Shown here: positions 1 to 8,504 of the stretch, in pieces
How positions within the stretch are numbered: the stretch's first letter is position 1
Layout of the letters: every line of letters begins with the position of its first letter
DNA from: UBA4732 sp002404095
GTDB taxonomy: Bacteria > Planctomycetota > Planctomycetia > Gemmatales > Gemmataceae
Reading direction: 5' to 3'
Assembly: GCA_036783645.1 (NCBI GenBank)
Contig: DAIPWT010000018.1
Span: forward strand, 6,099-70,098
Length of the DNA stretch: 64,000 nucleotides
Notes under the pieces: model-generated
Told to the model about the DNA's origin: nothing
Databases searched by the model: none
What the model saw: the letters and a program-made list of their open reading frames with translations, nothing else
Program-made: the position numbers and the translations under genes

Positions 1-473
1 ATGCGGGCCAGGCCGAAGTCGATGATCTTCACATCGCCGGCCTTGCTGAGCATGATGTTGTTGGGCTTGAGATCGCTGTGATAAACGCCGCGGCGGTGCA
101 TGTGAACCATACCGTCGGCCACGCGCTCGAAAACCTGCACCAGCATGGGTATCGGAATGCGCGGGCAGACGTCCAGCGTCTTGCCGTTAACGTACTCGAT
201 CAACAGGTGAGCTTTGCGGACGCGGAATCTCCAGTCCTTCACGGTTTCCAGGGCGTAGACCTTGATGAGGCTGGGGTGGTCAAGCATCTGGCCGATGCGG
301 AATTCATGCTCGGCCTGGTCGAAAAACTTCTGCTCCTCAGGGCCGTCGATAGGGACGACCTTGAGGGCGTAATTCCTGCCGTCGGCGGCGCGGCGGATGT
401 GCAGGATCTTGCTGTGGGCGCCGGAACCGAGTGTGCCGACCACCTGGAACTTGCCGATTTGCATTTCGCTCAT
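1..473 (-). CDS. Serine/threonine protein kinase, N-terminal part (cut by window start)
   Basis: The minus strand reads an ATG at 473 followed by MSEMQIGKFQVVGTLGSGAH, a kinase glycine-rich loop, then NYALKVV with the ATP-binding Lys. Further on come the catalytic loop HSDLKPNNIML (Ser replaces the usual Arg, so this is a non-RD kinase) and the Mg-binding DFGLAR just before the window edge. About 157 residues are visible; the rest of the kinase domain and any C-terminal sensor part lie outside. Hanks-type kinases are expanded in planctomycetes. The substrate is unknown. The assignment is firm, and the start is supported by the glycine loop beginning ten residues later. Confidence 0.9.
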   Translation of the reverse strand, partial: MSEMQIGKFQVVGTLGSGAHSKILHIRRAADGRNYALKVVPIDGPEEQKFFDQAEHEFRIGQMLDHPSLIKVYALETVKDWRFRVRKAHLLIEYVNGKTLDVCPRIPIPMLVQVFERVADGMVHMHRRGVYHSDLKPNNIMLSKAGDVKIIDFGLAR

Positions 474-570
474 GAGATCACGCCGGTGTCGCGGGTAGGA
501 TCGCTGGGGAAATGATACCGCGCGCCGGGCCGGCTGACAAAGGCAAGAAGAGGCCCCGTCCTCGCCGTCC

Positions 571-3309
571 TCACTTCCGCTTCTCCGTTTCCACCGTGTA
601 CACCTTCAGCACTTCGTCGCCGTAGTGGTTGATGACCTTCACGGCGATCTGGCCCGATTCGGGCTTATCGAATGGCCGGCTGACCGTGCTGTAGAGGCTG
701 CTCCAGGCCGCCTCGTCGATTTCCGCTCGCAGGGCGCGTTTCAGTCTGTCGTAGGGACCTTCTTCGGCACTCGCCGCTCCCGTGAAATAGGCGTGGCGCA
801 CGAAGAAACTCTCGCCATTGTAGTCGGTGTCGATGAACCAGCAGGCGATGTCGTCGGTCGAGGAATTGCGGATGGCGCCAGTCGTTGGATCGTACACGTC
901 CAAACCCTTGATCTCGACGACAATCTGGCCGGCCTTTTGCTTCGTGATCTCCACGTCCGGCTCGCCGAAGACCATGAACAAGTTGCCGGCGCCGGTCTTC
1001 TTGAGCAGTTCGTCGCCCATCGCCAGGTCGGGGTTCATCTTCGTCGGCAACACGATCAGCTTGCCGTAACGTTTGGCCTCTTCGCTGACGCTGGGGTCGA
1101 AGGCGAAGCCGCAGACGATCAGCACGTCGAAGCCGACTCCTTTGACCGCTTCTTTGGCCGCTTCTTTGATGAGCGTCGCGCCGACCGTGCCGTGTTCTGG
1201 GCCGATGCAGATGGCCGCCCGCCGGGTTCGAAGTGGCACGGGCATCTTGCCCGTGGCATCCTCGGGCGCACCTTTCGAGGAAGACACGGGCAGGATGCCC
1301 GTGCCACTCTCGGTATAGGTCCCGACTCCGTGAATCCATTCGCCGGGGTACACATCGACCGAATCGAATTTCAGGCGTTCGCCTTTGCGCGTGTTCTGCA
1401 CGCCGGCTTTCTTGAGGTTCTCCAGGATCATGTGGCCAAAGTTGTCAGGGCCGATCACGCGCATTTTGAAGCCGTGCTTCGTGCCGGTTTCCGCGTCGCG
1501 TTTTTTCTCCTCGGCGCTGATCGTGCGATGCGGGCTGAGCGATTCCACGGAGAACGGCCCGCACACGCGCACGCGCTTGTTGTCCTCATAGGGCTGGTCA
1601 AAGAGCGTTTCGGTGTCGGCGTGCTTGGCGATGGCGGCGTCGATTTGTTGGCGCGTCATGCCCTCCGTAATGTCCGGATTGTTGGCGATGGACTTAAGCG
1701 TGACGTGCGGTACGCGCTTATAGACGAAGCCCTTGCGGATGTCGTCTTCGGTCTTGTATTCGGGCGGGTGCTTGCCGGTCAGGTCCGCTTCCTTCTTGAC
1801 GCCTTCGGGCGAGTCGGCCAGCAGGTAGTAGGCATACTTGGCGGCCATCAGGCGCGTGCGCGCCAGCGCCAGGGCGACGCGGCTGGTGTCGCAGGTGATC
1901 CAGCGCCGGCCCCACTGCTCGGCGACGTAGGCCGTGGTGCCGCTGCCGCAGGTGGGGTCGAGGACGAGGTCGCCGGGGTCGGTGGTCATGAGGAGGCAGC
2001 GACGAATGACAGTCAAACCGGTTTGAACGACATAGACTTTGTCACCACCAAATTGGTTCTGGCCAACAGTGTCCGGCCAGAGATTTGTGAGTGGGATCGC
2101 GGGGAAGTCATCCAAATAGCGGACATATGCGAGACCCGACTCGCCAACCCGCTCGATCCGACGGGCTAGCTTCAGCCGCTCGATACCTTCCCGATGCGTA
2201 CTCCACTCGCGCTTTGGCGGCAGGTATTCTTTCCCGTCAAATTGGATGGGGAAGTAGCCTGTTCGGCCTTCGCGCACTCTGGCACTTGTGAGGTCGCCGG
2301 TCGTCATGATGCGCGCGCCTGGCGGTAACGTCTCTTCGCCAGACCTTTCTTGGTCTGACATTCGACGCCGGTTCCCGTCTGCTAGCTCGACACGGGTATA
2401 ACCAGATGCGCCCTCAGCGCCGGGCACCTTATCGCGAAAAAGCGCGCGATACTTTACATGTTCCTTGTCTTTGCAATACCACAATACGTAATCGAGCGTG
2501 CCAGGGAGAAGTTCCGACGTAGCTCCGACCGTCTTGGCAAAGCTGACTTGTGTACATGCGTTTTCGGAGCCGAAAACCTCATCCAAAAGTGATCGCACGA
2601 GATGTAGGTTTTCGTCACCAATCTGCAAAAATATAGAGCCTGTGTCTGTCAGGAGCTCGTGAGCGACGATGAGGCGGTCACGGAGGTAAGACAGGTAGGA
2701 GTGGATGCCGAGCTTCCAGGTGTCGCGGAAGGCGCGCACTTGCTCAGGTTGGCGTGTCGCGTCGGCTACCTTGTTGTCTTGCACCTCGCGTTTGCGGGTG
2801 CTGACCTGCCAGTTGGAGCCGAACTTGATGCCATAGGGCGGGTCGAGGTAGATGGTCTGCACCTTGCCCTTGAGTCCTTCCTTCTCGGCCAGCGAGGTCA
2901 TCACCAGCAGCGAGTCGCCCAGGATCATGCGGTTGGCCCAGTTCTGCTCGTGGTGGTAGAAGTCGATCTTCTGGGCGAAGTCGGCCGGGCCGCCGTTGAA
3001 GTCGGCGAAGAGATTGGGCTGGTCGTCGCCCGCTTTTTCGATGCGCGGCAGCGCGTCAATGATGGCCTGCGGGTGAATCTTCTCCTGGATGTAGATTGGC
3101 ACGACGGGGACGGCCAGGTCGGCGCGGTCCTGCTCGTCCTTGCCCTTCCAGACCAGTTGTGGATCGAGCGACGGATCGCGCGGGTAGAGCATGGTCTTGG
3201 GCGCGTGTTCGTCCTCGGCCACGAAGTCGCGCAGCTCCTCGGTGGGGATGTTCTTGCGTTTGTCCTTGTGTCGAAGGGAATCGACGGACATCGGTTTCTT
3301 TTTGGCCAT
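571..3309 (-). CDS. mod: Type III-like DNA methyltransferase (Mod subunit)
   Basis: Adenine/cytosine-N methyltransferase of class beta order: the catalytic motif LDPPYG lies at about residues 155-160 and the SAM-binding motif LDPTCGSGTT at about 450-460. The N-terminal 150 residues and the long C-terminal half are typical of large restriction-modification Mod proteins. At 912 residues it is longer than classical EcoP15I-type Mod (about 645), as in the Mod/Res pairs annotated with BPTD_3080-like Res proteins. It is the last gene of res - GxxExxY - mod on the minus strand. Residues around 668-692 are encoded by an in-frame palindromic repeat (see 1232-1308), giving a foreign GTGILPV...GKMPVPL segment in the C-terminal domain. 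Whether this copy is active is not known, but the frame is open throughout. Confidence 0.92.
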   Translation of the reverse strand: MAKKKPMSVDSLRHKDKRKNIPTEELRDFVAEDEHAPKTMLYPRDPSLDPQLVWKGKDEQDRADLAVPVVPIYIQEKIHPQAIIDALPRIEKAGDDQPNLFADFNGGPADFAQKIDFYHHEQNWANRMILGDSLLVMTSLAEKEGLKGKVQTIYLDPPYGIKFGSNWQVSTRKREVQDNKVADATRQPEQVRAFRDTWKLGIHSYLSYLRDRLIVAHELLTDTGSIFLQIGDENLHLVRSLLDEVFGSENACTQVSFAKTVGATSELLPGTLDYVLWYCKDKEHVKYRALFRDKVPGAEGASGYTRVELADGNRRRMSDQERSGEETLPPGARIMTTGDLTSARVREGRTGYFPIQFDGKEYLPPKREWSTHREGIERLKLARRIERVGESGLAYVRYLDDFPAIPLTNLWPDTVGQNQFGGDKVYVVQTGLTVIRRCLLMTTDPGDLVLDPTCGSGTTAYVAEQWGRRWITCDTSRVALALARTRLMAAKYAYYLLADSPEGVKKEADLTGKHPPEYKTEDDIRKGFVYKRVPHVTLKSIANNPDITEGMTRQQIDAAIAKHADTETLFDQPYEDNKRVRVCGPFSVESLSPHRTISAEEKKRDAETGTKHGFKMRVIGPDNFGHMILENLKKAGVQNTRKGERLKFDSVDVYPGEWIHGVGTYTESGTGILPVSSSKGAPEDATGKMPVPLRTRRAAICIGPEHGTVGATLIKEAAKEAVKGVGFDVLIVCGFAFDPSVSEEAKRYGKLIVLPTKMNPDLAMGDELLKKTGAGNLFMVFGEPDVEITKQKAGQIVVEIKGLDVYDPTTGAIRNSSTDDIACWFIDTDYNGESFFVRHAYFTGAASAEEGPYDRLKRALRAEIDEAAWSSLYSTVSRPFDKPESGQIAVKVINHYGDEVLKVYTVETEKRK
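1232..1308. repeat. Palindromic repeat inserted in frame inside mod
   Basis: Outer arms AGTGGCACGGGCAT (1232-1245) and ATGCCCGTGCCACT (1295-1308) are exact reverse complements. Each arm continues into its own small hairpin (CACGGGCA...TGCCCGTG). The whole unit is read through by mod without a stop, encoding GTGILPV on one side and GKMPVPL on the other. Confidence 0.9.
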
Positions 3310-3328
3310 GAGTCATTCATCCCCAGAA

Positions 3329-3408
3329 AAGCGATCCGCAGATTTCACAGATTAACGCAGATTTTATGTTTTTAATCTGCGTTAATCTGTGAAATCTGCG
3401 GATCGCTT
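3329..3408. repeat. 35-bp-arm palindrome between mod and the GxxExxY gene
   Basis: Perfect 35-bp arms at 3329-3363 and 3374-3408 separated by a 10-nt loop. The arm core is GATCCGCAGATTTCACAG then ATTAACGCAGATT. The stop codon of the GxxExxY gene (3372-3374) lies at the loop edge, so the last eleven or so residues of that protein are encoded by the right arm. A sister copy lies on the other side of the gene at 3823-3889 and a third inside res at 5483-5567. Confidence 0.95.
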
Positions 3409-3800
3409 GATTTCCGCGAGTTGGAAAAGATAAAGCGTTTGAATTCAAGACTCGCACGGCCGAAGTTCAGCAGCAAACCGCGCTCCAGGCGCGTGGCCTT
3501 GAGGTAATTCAAGAGCTGCGCCTCTTCGACGCCGGTGAGGGCTTTCAACGCCTTCAACTCGACAATCAGACTGTCGTAACAGACAAGATCCGCCCGATAG
3601 GTGCAAGTCAGTTTCTGCCCTTTGTAGTACACCGGCAACTCCACTTGAGGCGAGAACGGAATAGCTTGAGCCGCGAATTCGAGTGCGAGCGCCTCCTGAT
3701 AAACCGCCTCTAGGAAACCTGGGCCGAGTTGCCGATGCACCTCCATTGCCGCCCCGATGACGGCGTGCGTCTGCGGGTCTCTAGAAATCGTCTGAAGCAT
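3372..3800 (-). CDS. GxxExxY protein (PD-(D/E)xK nuclease-like)
   Basis: 142 residues from the ATG at 3800, chosen because AAAGGAG lies upstream and the family usually begins close to this point; an upstream in-frame TTG at 3818 is less likely. The signature GPGFLEAVYQEAL contains the name-giving G-x-x-E-x-x-Y, followed by RADLVCYDSLIVELKAL, which carries the D and E-x-K of a PD-(D/E)xK fold. The C-terminal LLLNFGRASLEFKRF is also characteristic. Family function is unknown; nuclease activity is inferred from the fold. The gene sits between res and mod and is bracketed by two palindromes of one family. Its C-terminal tail (SDPQISQINAD) is translated repeat sequence, which suggests the gene and repeats arrived or moved together. 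Confidence 0.9.
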   Translation of the reverse strand: MLQTISRDPQTHAVIGAAMEVHRQLGPGFLEAVYQEALALEFAAQAIPFSPQVELPVYYKGQKLTCTYRADLVCYDSLIVELKALKALTGVEEAQLLNYLKATRLERGLLLNFGRASLEFKRFIFSNSRKSSDPQISQINAD

Positions 3801-3822
3801 CTGTAGATCTCCTTTCAATTCG

Positions 3823-3889
3823 TCCGCAGATTACACAGATTAACGCAGATTTTTGTATTTAATCTGCGTTAATCTGTGTAATCTGCGGA
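3823..3889. repeat. 29-bp-arm palindrome between GxxExxY gene and res
   Basis: Perfect arms at 3823-3851 and 3861-3889 with a 9-nt AT-rich loop; core TCCGCAGATTACACAGATT. Same family as 3329-3408 and 5483-5567. It abuts the TGA stop of res (3890-3892). Confidence 0.95.
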
Positions 3890-6800
3890 TCATTTGTTAC
3901 TTTCTATATAGCCACGGATCAGGTTTTGGGCGTCCCACGGGTCGGCGACTTCGAGAAACGCCCAGCGCCCGAAGCCGCCGTGGTTATTGACGGCCGGCAC
4001 CCACAAGGTGCGCGCCGTGGCGACCTTGGCGGCTTTGTCCTTCTTCTTCTCGCCGGTGACTTCGACGAGCAAATTGAGCAGGTCATCGGATCCGTGGCCG
4101 TCGTCGATGCAGGCGATGAAATCGGGGATGTATTGGTGTTCTTCGCCGTTCAGGGTGTAAGGGATGGTGAAACCGAGGTTGTGATTCTTGACGTAGCGGA
4201 CGACTTGGGGCATCTCCTCGATGGCCTCGGCGCCCTTCTGCTCCCAGAACTTGGTATCGGCTACCACATGGGAAATGTGACACTTGTCCTCTCTCGTGGG
4301 ATAGGTGTCCCGGGTGGTGTCGAAATCGACGTAACGGGTCGAGCCGACCGTATCATACGGGCGCAGGATGGGCTTGAGGGTGGCTGTGCCGTCGGTCGAG
4401 GCGACGATGGCGTTGTAGATACGGTCGGCGGCGTCGTGGGCGAATTCGAGTAGCAGCAGCAGTTGCGGAAAGGTGTTGTCCTTGAGCGTGACGCATTCGG
4501 CCAGCCAGCGTTTAGCGATGTCGAGCAGCTGCGGGAAGAGCCAAGGCTTGTCGTTGCCGTCGTCGTCGCGGAAATACTTTTCCAGCGTGAGCTTCGCCAA
4601 TAGAAAGGCGACTTCGTTGGGACGGCGGCGCTCGAGATCGTCGAGCCTGTGTTTCGTGGTGGTTCCCACGATGGGAGACATTTCGGTAACTGTCGGAAGG
4701 TCCGCGGTAGAGAGCGCCAAGCGGGATTCGACGGTGAAGGTGGCGGTAAGCATTTCGTCGCCCACGTCATAGCGGTAGCCGAGCAGCCGGGGAAAGGCAA
4801 TCTCACAGGCAATACGGTCTTCCAGGGCGCGGACGCGGGTAGGCGGCAGGCCAGGCTTGGGGTCTGCGGTTGCGCCGCTGCACGGGATGAAGGAGAAGGG
4901 GACGCCATAGACTTCGGCGTATTCGGGGTCGAAATGGCCGTTCTCGTTGGCGGCGTAACTCCTGCGGCGCAGGGCGCGGCCGACCACTTGCTCGCACAAC
5001 AGTTGCGTGCCGAAGGCGCGCACGCCGAGGACGTGGGTGACGGTGTTGGCGTCCCAGCCTTCGGTGAGCATGGAGACGCTGACCACGCAGCGGACGTGTT
5101 CGCCGAGTTTGCCCGTCTTGCCGACGGTGTTCATCACTTCGCGGAGCAGGTCTTCGTCAGTGAGATCATCGGTATCACGGCCGGGAAAGCGGGCGCGGTA
5201 TTCGGCCTTGAACTCGTCAATTTCACGGCCGGCGATCTTCTTAAAGTCGTCGCTCATCGCCTCGCCGGATTCGAGCTGATGGCTGTCTACCAGGATCGTG
5301 TTTGGGCGATGCAGCCAGGCGCCGTGGCCGTCGTCGTTGCGGAAGATGGGCAATTGCCCGGCCTGGACGATAGTCTGCGCGCCGATCTGTTTTTCCCAGC
5401 CGGCGATGAAATCGAACACGAGCTTGGAGACGTTGGTGTTGTTGCACACAACAATCAGAACCGGCGGCGGCCCTCGCATTTCATCCGCAGATTGCGCAGA
5501 TTTACGCAGATTCAATTCAGAGTCATTCTTGCTTTTTAATCTGCGTAAATCTGTGTAATCTGCGGATTGTTTTTCCCACAGGCGGTAAGACTTCTCGTAG
5601 TTGCTGTAGAGACTGTGCAAAGCCCCTTGCAGTTCGACGGGGAGCTTAGGTTCGCCGGACGCCTTATCGGTTTTGCGTCCCTTCTTGGGCAAGTGTTCGC
5701 GGATGCGCAGCCACAGGTCTCGGTAGGCGGGCAGCGAGCCGGTCATCTGGTTGCTTGCCACGGGCACACGGGGAACCTTGACGATGCCGGCCTCGATGGC
5801 GTCGATGAGTGAGAAGTCGGAGACCACCCACGGAAAGAGCGTGCCTTCGGGCCAGCCCGAACCGCGCAGGAAGAACGGCGTGGCGGAAAGATCGTAGATG
5901 GCTTTCACGCCGATCTTGGCTTGCACGGCCTCGATGCCGGATATCCAGATGCGGGCCTCTTCCTCGCGATTCTTGGCCTCGACGCGCTCATCGCCGGTGA
6001 GTTTTTCTTCCTCGGCGTCGGGTTTGCGGCGATAGCAATGATGGGCTTCGTCGTTGAGGACGATGATGTTCTTCTTGGCGCCCAACTCCCGGCAGACGCG
6101 GCGTACCATCTGATCGGGGGTTTCGGTGAACGGGCTTGGTTGCCCATCGGCGAGAATCGACTTGGTGATCTTGCCGGCGGCGACTTTCTCGCGCAATTGG
6201 AAGGCGTGGAAGTTGGTGATGATGATTTTGGCCTGTCCGAGCTGGTCCTGTAGCTGGGCCGGAACGATGTCGCGCTGGCGGTAATAGTTCTCCGGGTCGT
6301 TCGGCCACAGCACGCGCAGCCGGTCGCGGATGGTGATGCCAGGCGTAACGATCAGGAAAGTGTCGGAGAAGCGCGCGTCCTGGGGATTGGCGCGTTTGTT
6401 GAGCGTGTGCCAGGCAATGAGCATGGCCATGACGACGGTCTTGCCGGCGCCGGTGGCCATCTTGAACGCCGTGCGCGGTAGGCCGGGGTTGGAGGTGTTG
6501 TTTGCGTCGCGCAAATCGGTGTCGATCCAGGCGTCTCCGTATTTCTTGGCGACCTCGGCGATGTAGATGGCGGTTTCAAGGCTCTCGTTCTGGCAGAAGA
6601 AAAGTTTCTTTTCGCGGCCGGGATCGGTCCAGTAGGCAATCAGGCGTCTGGTCGTCGGCGTCACCCCGACATAGCCGCCTTCACGCCACAGAGCGACGCG
6701 GCGGCGTATTCTATTAATGAGTTCGTTCTCGCGGCGTTCCTGCGGCCCGTCCACCTCAAACAGCTCCCCCTGCTTGGCGCCCTTCTTCTTCGGGCGCGCG

Positions 6801-6937
6801 ATTGGCACGAAATAGGAGCTGATTCGTCGGCCGTCAACGGTCTCGTCGGTGATGCCCTCGTCGGTGAAGCGGAAATGGCGGTTTGGCTCGTCGAAAGGCG
6901 AGTTGATGATCGGGTTCTCGATGACGACTTGTTTCAC
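3890..6937 (-). CDS. res: Type III-like restriction endonuclease (Res subunit)
   Basis: 1015 residues. An SF2 helicase core is visible: Walker A MATGAGKTVVMAM near residues 160-170, motif II LNDEAHHCY near 296, and motifs V-VI TEGWDANTV with QVVGRALRR in the second RecA lobe. The C-terminus has YIPDFIACIDD and LLVEVTGEKKKDK, a PD-(D/E)xK-like nuclease with EVT where ExK is expected; a nearby Lys in GEKKKDK may substitute. It is first in the operon, upstream of the nuclease-like gene and mod, the reverse of the mod-res order of classical type III systems. About 29 residues near 457-485 are translated palindromic repeat inserted between the lobes. The frame is open. Cleavage activity is unproven. 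Confidence 0.92.
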   Translation of the reverse strand: MKQVVIENPIINSPFDEPNRHFRFTDEGITDETVDGRRISSYFVPIARPKKKGAKQGELFEVDGPQERRENELINRIRRRVALWREGGYVGVTPTTRRLIAYWTDPGREKKLFFCQNESLETAIYIAEVAKKYGDAWIDTDLRDANNTSNPGLPRTAFKMATGAGKTVVMAMLIAWHTLNKRANPQDARFSDTFLIVTPGITIRDRLRVLWPNDPENYYRQRDIVPAQLQDQLGQAKIIITNFHAFQLREKVAAGKITKSILADGQPSPFTETPDQMVRRVCRELGAKKNIIVLNDEAHHCYRRKPDAEEEKLTGDERVEAKNREEEARIWISGIEAVQAKIGVKAIYDLSATPFFLRGSGWPEGTLFPWVVSDFSLIDAIEAGIVKVPRVPVASNQMTGSLPAYRDLWLRIREHLPKKGRKTDKASGEPKLPVELQGALHSLYSNYEKSYRLWEKQSADYTDLRRLKSKNDSELNLRKSAQSADEMRGPPPVLIVVCNNTNVSKLVFDFIAGWEKQIGAQTIVQAGQLPIFRNDDGHGAWLHRPNTILVDSHQLESGEAMSDDFKKIAGREIDEFKAEYRARFPGRDTDDLTDEDLLREVMNTVGKTGKLGEHVRCVVSVSMLTEGWDANTVTHVLGVRAFGTQLLCEQVVGRALRRRSYAANENGHFDPEYAEVYGVPFSFIPCSGATADPKPGLPPTRVRALEDRIACEIAFPRLLGYRYDVGDEMLTATFTVESRLALSTADLPTVTEMSPIVGTTTKHRLDDLERRRPNEVAFLLAKLTLEKYFRDDDGNDKPWLFPQLLDIAKRWLAECVTLKDNTFPQLLLLLEFAHDAADRIYNAIVASTDGTATLKPILRPYDTVGSTRYVDFDTTRDTYPTREDKCHISHVVADTKFWEQKGAEAIEEMPQVVRYVKNHNLGFTIPYTLNGEEHQYIPDFIACIDDGHGSDDLLNLLVEVTGEKKKDKAAKVATARTLWVPAVNNHGGFGRWAFLEVADPWDAQNLIRGYIESNK
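5483..5567. repeat. Palindromic repeat inserted in frame inside res
   Basis: Arms 5483-5512 and 5538-5567 are near-perfect inverted repeats around a 25-nt loop; core ATCCGCAGATT...TTTACGCAGATT. On the minus strand it is translated as SADYTDLRRLK ... LNLRKSAQSADE with no frameshift or stop. Same family as the two palindromes flanking the GxxExxY gene. Confidence 0.92.
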
Positions 6938-7109
6938 GAGCGATTCCCTTTGCTAGCAGAGACGCCGCCGAACCATCGTCCATAAACATGGCGACTTCTG
7001 CACCTTTGTCAATGCGCGGACGCCCGGCCCGGAAGAAAGCCGACGGACAGTGCGATCGTTCCCCTAAAATAACGAAGGAAGCAGCGCGCGTTCCGGAACG
7101 GGGTGAGGC

Positions 7110-8498
7110 GTGGCCAAAGCGACGGAATCTTTCAAGGCCGTCCAATGCGAAGAGTTGACGCGCCGCTACGGCAAGGCGATCTTCGCGCGCCTCGAAGGCG
7201 TCGGCCCACTGCCGTTCAGCCCGGCGTGGTGGGACGAACGGCTGATGGGACTGACGATGGGTGACGAGGCGGTTAAGCTCCAACTGTTCCGCTTCGTCGA
7301 TGTATTGCCGCAGCTCCGCTCGCCGGCCGACGTGACGCGCCATCTCCGCGAATACTTCGGCGCGGCCAGCGACCGCCTGCCCGCTTGGATGCGGTTCGGT
7401 CTGCGTCTGCTGCCCGGCCGCGGCCCATTCGCCCGGCTATTGGCCGGCGCCGCTCACTTCTTCGCGGAGCGACTCGCCCGCAAATTCATCGCCGGATCGA
7501 ATGTGCATGAGGTTCTGGGTACAATCGCACATCTGCGCCGCCGTTCTCTGGCTGTCACGGTCGATCTGCTGGGCGAGGCCACGATCACGGAAAAGGAAGC
7601 GGAGGAGTCACGCGATGAGTATCTGGAGTTGATCGACGGTCTGAGCCGCGAGGTCAACGCCTGGCCGACAAACGACCAGATCGACCGGGACGACCACGGG
7701 CCGCTGCCGCGCGTCAATGTGTCGGTCAAGTTGTCGGCGCTGTACAGCCAGTTCGACGCCATCGACCAGGAAGGTTCCAGCCGAGCCGTGCGCGAACGTC
7801 TGCGGCCCATCCTTCGCGCCGCCCGTGAGCGCCACGTCTTCGTCAACATCGACATGGAACAGTACGCGGTCAAGGATCTGACGCTGCACGTTTTTGAACA
7901 GGTGTTGGATGAGGACGAATTCCGCGATTGGACGGACGTGGGGATCGCCGTGCAAGCGTATCTGCGCGAAACGGCAAGCGACTTGGAGCGCCTAACCGAG
8001 TGGGCGCGGCGGCGCGGGGCGCCGGTCTGGGTGCGGTTAGTCAAGGGCGCCTATTGGGATTACGAAACCACGATGGCCGCCCAGGCGGGTTGGCCTTCGC
8101 CCGTCTGGACGCACAAGACGGAGACCGACGCCAATTACGAGCGCTTAACGAGGTTTCTCCTTGAAAATCGCCGTTGGCTGCGGCCGGCGTTTGGAAGCCA
8201 TAATATCCGCAGTCTGGCGCACGTCCTGGCCGCGGCGGACCTGCTCGACGTAGCGCCCGACGGCTATGAGCTACAAATGCTATACGGTATGGCGGAGCCG
8301 GTCAAGGACGTGCTGGTCGCGCTGGGCCGACGGGTGCGCGTCTATACGCCGTATGGCGAATTGCTGCCCGGTATGGCGTACCTGGTGCGTCGTTTGTTGG
8401 AGAACACGGCTAACGAATCGTTCTTACGCGCGAGCTTTACTGAACATATTCCGGCGGATAAACTTCTTCAGAACCCCGCGGAAGTGGGGAATGGATAA
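7110..8498 (+). CDS. Proline dehydrogenase (PRODH domain)
   Basis: 462 residues from a GTG start at 7110. The PRODH FAD-binding barrel is recognisable from VNVSVKLSALYSQ, FVNIDMEQYAVKDLTL, VRLVKGAYWDYE and FGSHNIRS, all strongly conserved in PutA-type enzymes. It oxidises L-proline to delta-1-pyrroline-5-carboxylate, passing electrons through FAD. The P5C dehydrogenase begins 6 bp downstream, so the two steps that form one PutA polypeptide in many Gram-negatives are two adjacent genes here. No DNA-binding PutA domain is present. Divergent from res across a 172-bp intergenic space. Confidence 0.93.
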   Translation: MAKATESFKAVQCEELTRRYGKAIFARLEGVGPLPFSPAWWDERLMGLTMGDEAVKLQLFRFVDVLPQLRSPADVTRHLREYFGAASDRLPAWMRFGLRLLPGRGPFARLLAGAAHFFAERLARKFIAGSNVHEVLGTIAHLRRRSLAVTVDLLGEATITEKEAEESRDEYLELIDGLSREVNAWPTNDQIDRDDHGPLPRVNVSVKLSALYSQFDAIDQEGSSRAVRERLRPILRAARERHVFVNIDMEQYAVKDLTLHVFEQVLDEDEFRDWTDVGIAVQAYLRETASDLERLTEWARRRGAPVWVRLVKGAYWDYETTMAAQAGWPSPVWTHKTETDANYERLTRFLLENRRWLRPAFGSHNIRSLAHVLAAADLLDVAPDGYELQMLYGMAEPVKDVLVALGRRVRVYTPYGELLPGMAYLVRRLLENTANESFLRASFTEHIPADKLLQNPAEVGNG

Positions 8499-8504
8499 AG
8501 AGCC

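Noticed and set aside
78..515. Plus-strand open frame at the window start
   Set aside because: Antisense of the clear Ser/Thr kinase on the minus strand.
625..2169. 514-codon plus-strand open frame
   Set aside because: Lies opposite mod and only reflects high GC; no domain.
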